64,000 nucleotides of DNA from the NCBI GenBank assembly GCA_902802585.1, contig CADCMR010000002.1, positions 1-64,000 on the forward strand, in the 5' to 3' direction. This DNA is from an uncultured bacterium. GTDB lineage: Bacteria; Verrucomicrobiota; Lentisphaeria; Victivallales; UBA1829. The notes below the pieces were generated by a model. It was not told the DNA's origin and searched no databases. It was given only the letters and a program-made list of their open reading frames with translations. Position 1 is the stretch's first letter; the number at the start of each line of letters is the position of its first letter. Made by a program: the position numbers and the translations under genes. Positions 58,922-64,000 of this stretch are shown here, in pieces.

Positions 58922-60220
58922 ATGACACCGTTCGATTATCTCCACCCCGCCGAACAGATCGTCGCCATCATGAACCGCATCTACGAAAACGGCATGACCA
59001 CGACCAGCGGCGGCAACCTCTCCGTACTCGACTCGGACGGCAACATGTGGATCAGCCCGTCCGGCATCGACAAGGGCACGCTCCGCCCCTCCGACATCAT
59101 GCTCGTGCGCCCGGACGGCTCCATCGAGGGACCGCACAAGCCCTCCTGCGAATACCCCTTCCACAGCGGCATCTTCAAAATGTGCCGCGACGTGAAGGCG
59201 ATCCTGCACGCACATCCCCCGGCGCTCGTGTCATTCAGCATCGCCGGGCTGATCCCGGACACCGCCGTCTTCCCGCGCACGAAACGCCTCTGCGGCGACG
59301 TCGGGTTCGCGCCGTACGACGTGCCGGGCAGCGATGCGCTCGGGCGGAAGATATCCGCCGTCTTCGCGCAGGGACCGCGCACGGTTGTGCTGGAAAACCA
59401 CGGCGTGTGCCTCGGCGGCGAATCTCTGCTGGAAGCCTATCTGCGCTTTGAGACGCTTGACTTCTGCGCGCGCACCATCTATCAGGCGACGCTCCTCGGC
59501 GGCGCGAAACCGCTCACGGACGCCCAGATTGAAGCATACTCTGCAAACAAAAACGCCGCGTTCTCCGCGTTCACCCCGGGACCGCGTTCCAGCGCCGAGC
59601 TCGAACTCCGCGCCACGACCGCCGCGCTCGTCCGCCGCTGCGTCCGCCAGAGGCTTTTCACCGGCGCGTCCGGAGCCTACGCGGTCCGAATCGAGGGAGA
59701 AAAGTTCCTGGTCACGCCCGCGGGCTGCGACCGCGCGAACCTCCGCCCCGACGAGCTTGTGCTCATCGACGGCACGAAATTCGAGGCGGGAAAGACGCCC
59801 GATCCTCGCACGTGGTTCTTCAAGGCTGTGTTCGACGCCCAGCCCGCGCTGAACGCCGTCTGCGCCGCGAATCCGCCCGCCATCGGGGCGTACCTGGTCT
59901 CTCACGTCGAGTTCAATCCGCGCGTAATCCCGGAAAGCTTCATCCAGCTCCGTGAAACGCCCGCGTTTACGTTCGACGAAGCCCTCGCCGCGCCCGAAAC
60001 GGTCGCCCGCACGCTCTCCATGCGGCATCCGGTCGTGCTCGTGCGGAACGACGCTGTGCTGACCTGCGGACGCACCCCGCTGGAGGCGTTCGACCGCCTC
60101 GAAGTCACGGAATACAGCGCCGTCGCGGCAATCGCGGCGCGTTCCTTCGGCGGACTCCGCCCGATCACCGACGCCCAGGTCGAAGACCTCGTGACCGCGT
60201 TCAATCTGCCCAGAGAATAA
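58922..60220 (+). CDS. Tandem class II aldolase/adducin protein with degenerate second domain
   Basis: The 432 residues are two class II aldolase domains in a row. The first (about 1-195) has the metal site intact: Glu in SCEYPFHSG, the His pair in ILHAHPPA (about 97-99) and His in VLENHGVCLGG (about 160), as in fuculose- and rhamnulose-phosphate aldolases. The second (about 225-430) repeats the pattern but replaces the His pair (AVCAANPPA, about 312) and the third His (VLVRNDAVLTCG, about 372). It is probably structural or regulatory. Substrate unknown; a sugar-phosphate aldol is likely, with rhamnose or fucose use possible given the pectin genes. Confidence 0.85.
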   Translation: MTPFDYLHPAEQIVAIMNRIYENGMTTTSGGNLSVLDSDGNMWISPSGIDKGTLRPSDIMLVRPDGSIEGPHKPSCEYPFHSGIFKMCRDVKAILHAHPPALVSFSIAGLIPDTAVFPRTKRLCGDVGFAPYDVPGSDALGRKISAVFAQGPRTVVLENHGVCLGGESLLEAYLRFETLDFCARTIYQATLLGGAKPLTDAQIEAYSANKNAAFSAFTPGPRSSAELELRATTAALVRRCVRQRLFTGASGAYAVRIEGEKFLVTPAGCDRANLRPDELVLIDGTKFEAGKTPDPRTWFFKAVFDAQPALNAVCAANPPAIGAYLVSHVEFNPRVIPESFIQLRETPAFTFDEALAAPETVARTLSMRHPVVLVRNDAVLTCGRTPLEAFDRLEVTEYSAVAAIAARSFGGLRPITDAQVEDLVTAFNLPRE

Positions 60221-60359
60221 CGCCCGCGCCGGGAACGACCCTCCTCCCATCAAGAATCGGACGTATGGGGCCCATACGACTTATCCTGTGCGGTCGCGTC
60301 AGCCGCCGCGCACTTCCTTAAAAGAGACTTATCCCCAATCCCCCCCGATAAAAGTGAAA

Positions 60360-60393
60360 CGCCCGGAGAACTCGGGAAAGAGGACTCCGGGCG
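60360..60393 (-). terminator. Terminator of gdhA
   Basis: CGCCCGGAG (60360-60368) pairs perfectly with CTCCGGGCG (60385-60393). On the minus strand TTTCACTTTTATC follows. The 240-nt gap also holds the short palindrome CGTATGGG-G-CCCATACG near 60261-60277. Confidence 0.65.
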
Positions 60394-60460
60394 GAGATTT
60401 CTTTGCAGTCGCGCGGTCGAATGCTCGACCGTCCGACCGTTCGGAACGTATGACCGACGA

Positions 60461-61825
<1,365 letters not shown>

Positions 61826-61862
61826 TTACTCCTGTTTTGAGTTTAGGATTAAGTTATCCAAT

Positions 61863-61891
61863 AATATACTACCGTTTTCCTCCATTTTCAA
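61863..61891 (-). promoter_or_regulatory. Promoter of gdhA
   Basis: Minus strand: TTGAAA (61886-61891), 17-nt spacer, TATATT (61863-61868), 40 nt before the ATG at 61822. Confidence 0.75.
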
Positions 61892-61966
61892 AAAAAACGC
61901 GCGGAAAAATACAAAAAAAGCGTTTTCCCCCATGAACCGCGGCTGCCGCCGTCGTGTCCAGGCACG

Positions 61967-62006
61967 AAAAAAACTCCGGCGGACCTTTTGGAAGGTCGCA
62001 CCGGAG
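61967..62006 (-). terminator. Rho-independent terminator of the second pseudopilin gene
   Basis: On the minus strand CTCCGG...GACCTT pairs with AAGGTC...CCGGAG (61974-62006), followed by seven Ts (61967-61973). Confidence 0.85.
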
Positions 62007-62068
62007 CGGATGTCTGATTCGGAACACCGCCCGTTCAGGGGGACAGGTTCAAACCGGAAAGGTGGCGA

Positions 62069-62935
62069 TTATTCCTCACCCCAGGTTTTCTGGTTCCAGG
62101 TCCAGTAGCCGCTGGGTTCGCGGGAATTGACGTTTTTGCCCTTCAGGACAGTCTGTTCGGGGCGGAGATCCTGTGCATGACCGTCGATGAAGGAGTAGTT
62201 CCAGGACTGGCTCACGTGCCAGGGCTTCGCCCAGTAGGTCGAGTCGCCGGCGGAGATTTCTTTCTTCGCCACGAACTCGCCGCCGAGACCGTTCTGGTCC
62301 CAGTGGTGGCACAGGCTGCCGATCGTGATGGAGGAATAGGAAAAATGCTTCTGGTCGTTGAAGATGTATCCGGGGGCGCTGGAGCCGTTGGCGCCCGTGT
62401 TCCAGGAGGAGTCGCAGACATAAATCATCTGGGACGGGATTTTGAACTTGGTGGTCTTCAGGACCGGACCGGTCGGGATGGACGTGGCGTTGCTCGTGCC
62501 CTTCACGGAATAGACGGCGGAACGGTTGATGCCATAGGAGATTTTGGGCATGTCGAGATTGACCGCCTTCGAGTATTCGTCCGCGGGGCATTCGAACAGC
62601 TTCGTGGTCATCACGCTCTTCGCCCATTTGTCTTTGTTTTTCTTATAGTCGGAGTACGGCATCTCGGCGGCGCCGCCGATCTGGTTCCAGATGATGGCGG
62701 GCCAGATGTTGACGCGGTCGGACCACGCAATCGGGGTCACGTACGCGTTGAACGAGGCTGCGTACAGGTGGTTCGACTGCGCGAACTGTTTGCAGTTCGA
62801 GGTGCACTGCGCCATCTTCGCCGTTCTTCTGGCGCTCTGCAGCGCGGGCAGAAGCATCGCGGCGAGGATCGCGATGATCGCGATGACGATCAGCAGCTCG
62901 ATCAGGGTGAAATGTCTGGAGTAACGGGTTTTCAT
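62069..62935 (-). CDS. Pseudopilin-like protein (type II secretion G-like/DUF1559 type)
   Basis: A second solitary pseudopilin of 288 residues. The leader MKTRYSRH precedes [18 protein letters not shown], with Glu at +5, then [20 protein letters not shown]. The outer domain has Cys and aromatic positions seen in the PVC family ([18 protein letters not shown], a [13 protein letters not shown] near the end). It resembles the protein at 42511 in layout but little outside the N-terminus. It has its own promoter with a roughly 110-nt leader, and its own terminator. Confidence 0.9.
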   Translation of the reverse strand: MKTRYSRHFTLIELLIVIAIIAILAAMLLPALQSARRTAKMAQCTSNCKQFAQSNHLYAASFNAYVTPIAWSDRVNIWPAIIWNQIGGAAEMPYSDYKKNKDKWAKSVMTTKLFECPADEYSKAVNLDMPKISYGINRSAVYSVKGTSNATSIPTGPVLKTTKFKIPSQMIYVCDSSWNTGANGSSAPGYIFNDQKHFSYSSITIGSLCHHWDQNGLGGEFVAKKEISAGDSTYWAKPWHVSQSWNYSFIDGHAQDLRPEQTVLKGKNVNSREPSGYWTWNQKTWGEE

Positions 62936-63053
62936 GATGCCGTCCTTTCAAGTTGGTATTGAAAAAAATGGAATGCGCAGGAACAAGGCAAAACCACCTC
63001 GAAATCCGCCTTTCGGCAAAGATAAGGACATAGTTTGCGAATTTGTTTGCTGT

Positions 63054-63082
63054 AATATAATATTCGCATTCGCATATTTCAA
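63054..63082 (-). promoter_or_regulatory. Promoter of the second pseudopilin gene
   Basis: Minus strand: TTGAAA (63077-63082), 17-nt spacer, TATATT (63054-63059). Confidence 0.72.
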
Positions 63083-63144
63083 GCGGGTTTCAAAGTTTTT
63101 TAACGTAAAATCGGATTTTTTCTAAATTACTTTCCCGACGCCGG

Positions 63145-63329
63145 CACATGAGATGCCCCTGCCAAAAGTCTGTGAAGCCCCAAAAACCGCAGAAGTTTCC
63201 ACAGACTCCACGCTCAAAAATGGGAACAAATCTGTTGAAAAAATGCTTGCACCCGACCCACGCTCAAAAATGGGAACAAATCTGTTGAAAAAATGCTTGC
63301 ACCCGACTTTTGGCAGTTCTGTCACATGA
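63145..63329. repeat. Nested repeat element in the 621-nt gap before dprA
   Basis: Two exact tandem copies of a 50-bp unit (63208-63257, 63258-63307) lie inside a 12-bp perfect inverted repeat (CTGCCAAAAGTC at 63159-63170 and GACTTTTGGCAG at 63305-63316). Direct copies of CACATGA (63145-63151 and 63323-63329) lie outside. A further 8-bp inverted repeat (AGTCTGTG/CACAGACT, 63167-63207) is on the left. The form is reminiscent of a small transposon relic, but could be a structured RNA or a protein-binding array. The remaining part of the gap 62936-63556 holds the pseudopilin promoter and no gene that I can support. Confidence 0.6.
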
Positions 63330-63556
63330 CAGGTAAATAGTACAAACTTGATCATCTTGAAAAGACCGGGCTCTGCCGCTGAACCGGATGTCGGGGACAG
63401 GACGGTTGACCGATGACACGGGACGCGGTCAGCTCCAGCGGACCATTGACCGTCTCAATGCCGACACTCCGCGCGTTCGCGGAACAAAAGAAGGTTTCTT
63501 CCGTTTGCAAAACAGCCCATCCGGATGTATTGTATAGAACCGGAGGTGAAACGACT

Positions 63557-64000
63557 ATGAACGACCATGAAGCCTGCATCATTCTCAACCTGCTGATCGG
63601 GCTCGGCGGCCTTTCCGCATGGAAGAAAAACCGTGGCCTGTACATCAATAAACTCATCGATGCCATCGGCAATGCTTCATCTGTTTTCGAACTGGACGCT
63701 GCCACACTTTGCCGTGCGGAGGGCATCCGCGCAGAACATGCGGACCTCATTTGCCGCTGGCGCGAATTCGTTGACCTCGACCGAGAGCTGAAAACAGCGG
63801 AGGATGAAGGCGTAACCATTTTGTGCCGTTCCGATACCGGATACCCGTCGTCTCTGCGCAAACTCGCCAATCCCCCTCTTTGCCTCTACGTGCGCGGGAG
63901 GCTGCCTTCCGGCATCGCCGGCAGATCCGTCGCCATCGTCGGCACACGGACTCCATCGGATTCCGGCGTTCGGATGGCACGCCGGTTCTCGGAGGCGGCG
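63557..64000 (+). CDS. dprA: DNA-processing protein DprA, N-terminal part (runs off the window)
   Basis: The ATG at 63557 has GGAGG ten bases upstream. The 148 codons present encode an N-terminal helical domain (ILNLLIGLGGLSAWKKNR) with a helix-hairpin-helix-like region, then the beginning of the Rossmann-like DprA core: YPSSLRKLANPPLCLYVRG and SVAIVGTRTPSDSGVRMA. DprA loads RecA on incoming single-stranded DNA during natural transformation. The frame is open to the last base. The catalytic core continues outside the window. Confidence 0.9.
   Translation, partial: MNDHEACIILNLLIGLGGLSAWKKNRGLYINKLIDAIGNASSVFELDAATLCRAEGIRAEHADLICRWREFVDLDRELKTAEDEGVTILCRSDTGYPSSLRKLANPPLCLYVRGRLPSGIAGRSVAIVGTRTPSDSGVRMARRFSEAA

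Noticed and set aside
63208-63307. CRISPR-like array
   Set aside because: The two 50-bp copies are directly adjacent with no spacers, only two copies exist, and no cas genes are near.
63122-63355. A 77-codon minus-strand gene in the gap before dprA
   Set aside because: It lies across the tandem 50-bp repeats, has no domain and no ribosome-binding site, and its repeated peptide follows from the DNA repeat.

Overview
The window is a GC-rich bacterial chromosome segment packed with protein genes. It has no rRNA, tRNA, CRISPR array or intact insertion sequence that I can see. Several traits suggest a gut or rumen member of the PVC group, most likely Lentisphaerota (Victivallales): two solitary pseudopilin-like proteins of the F-[TS][16 protein letters not shown] type with a prepilin peptidase, a giant AIDA-repeat/FG-GAP surface protein, a PEP-CTERM-like anchored protein, two PL11 rhamnogalacturonan lyases and a GH30 galactanase. 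The taxon is inferred from gene content, not shown by a marker gene.

Layout. 1-2124: end of an ExbB/ExbD-type energy-transduction cluster and a membrane-anchored PA14-like protein. 2194-9037, minus strand: an anchored surface protein with a TPR protein, an ECF sigma/anti-sigma pair, and nadD-rsfS with an acidic protein. 9176-14571: cca, then two tandem PL11 lyases on the minus strand. 14745-24637, plus strand: an orphan OppD-like ATPase, a small membrane protein, mutL, nadE, prepilin peptidase, a WecA/MraY-type transferase and a 718-residue membrane protein of unknown function. 24638-28133: a repeat-rich gap, a DUF805 protein, a TM1266-like regulator, a small membrane protein and the GH30 enzyme. 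28134-32006: the 1,290-residue repeat protein. 32283-37907: a five-gene operon that reads as a complete route from L-galactose to 2-keto-3-deoxygluconate (KDG). 38009-43299: a PEGA lipoprotein, a sodium/solute symporter, DUF3137 plus LemA, and a pseudopilin. 43438-53721: an almost gapless eight-gene minus-strand operon (two SPFH proteins, a His-rich P1B ATPase, an ABC ATPase that lacks its signature motif, an ABC permease, a TPR membrane protein, a polysaccharide deacetylase and Dus). 54041-58292: a lipoprotein, a predicted structured RNA and a LysM/GyrI/ABC operon. 58468-64000: a thioesterase, a tandem class II aldolase, gdhA, a second pseudopilin, a repeat-containing gap and the start of dprA.

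Biology. The sugar genes fit a pectin degrader. PL11 enzymes cut rhamnogalacturonan I, GH30 can trim beta-1,6-galactan side chains, and the L-galactose operon would handle the rare L-sugar of pectins and feed the galacturonate branch through UxaB and UxaA. The most noteworthy points are the L-galactose operon, a roughly 105-nt RNA candidate with its own promoter and terminator, the SPFH/P1B/ABC operon with its signature-less ATPase, a class II aldolase with a degenerate second half, and the repeat element before dprA. A promoter pattern of TTGnnn, 16-17 nt, TATATT recurs throughout the window.
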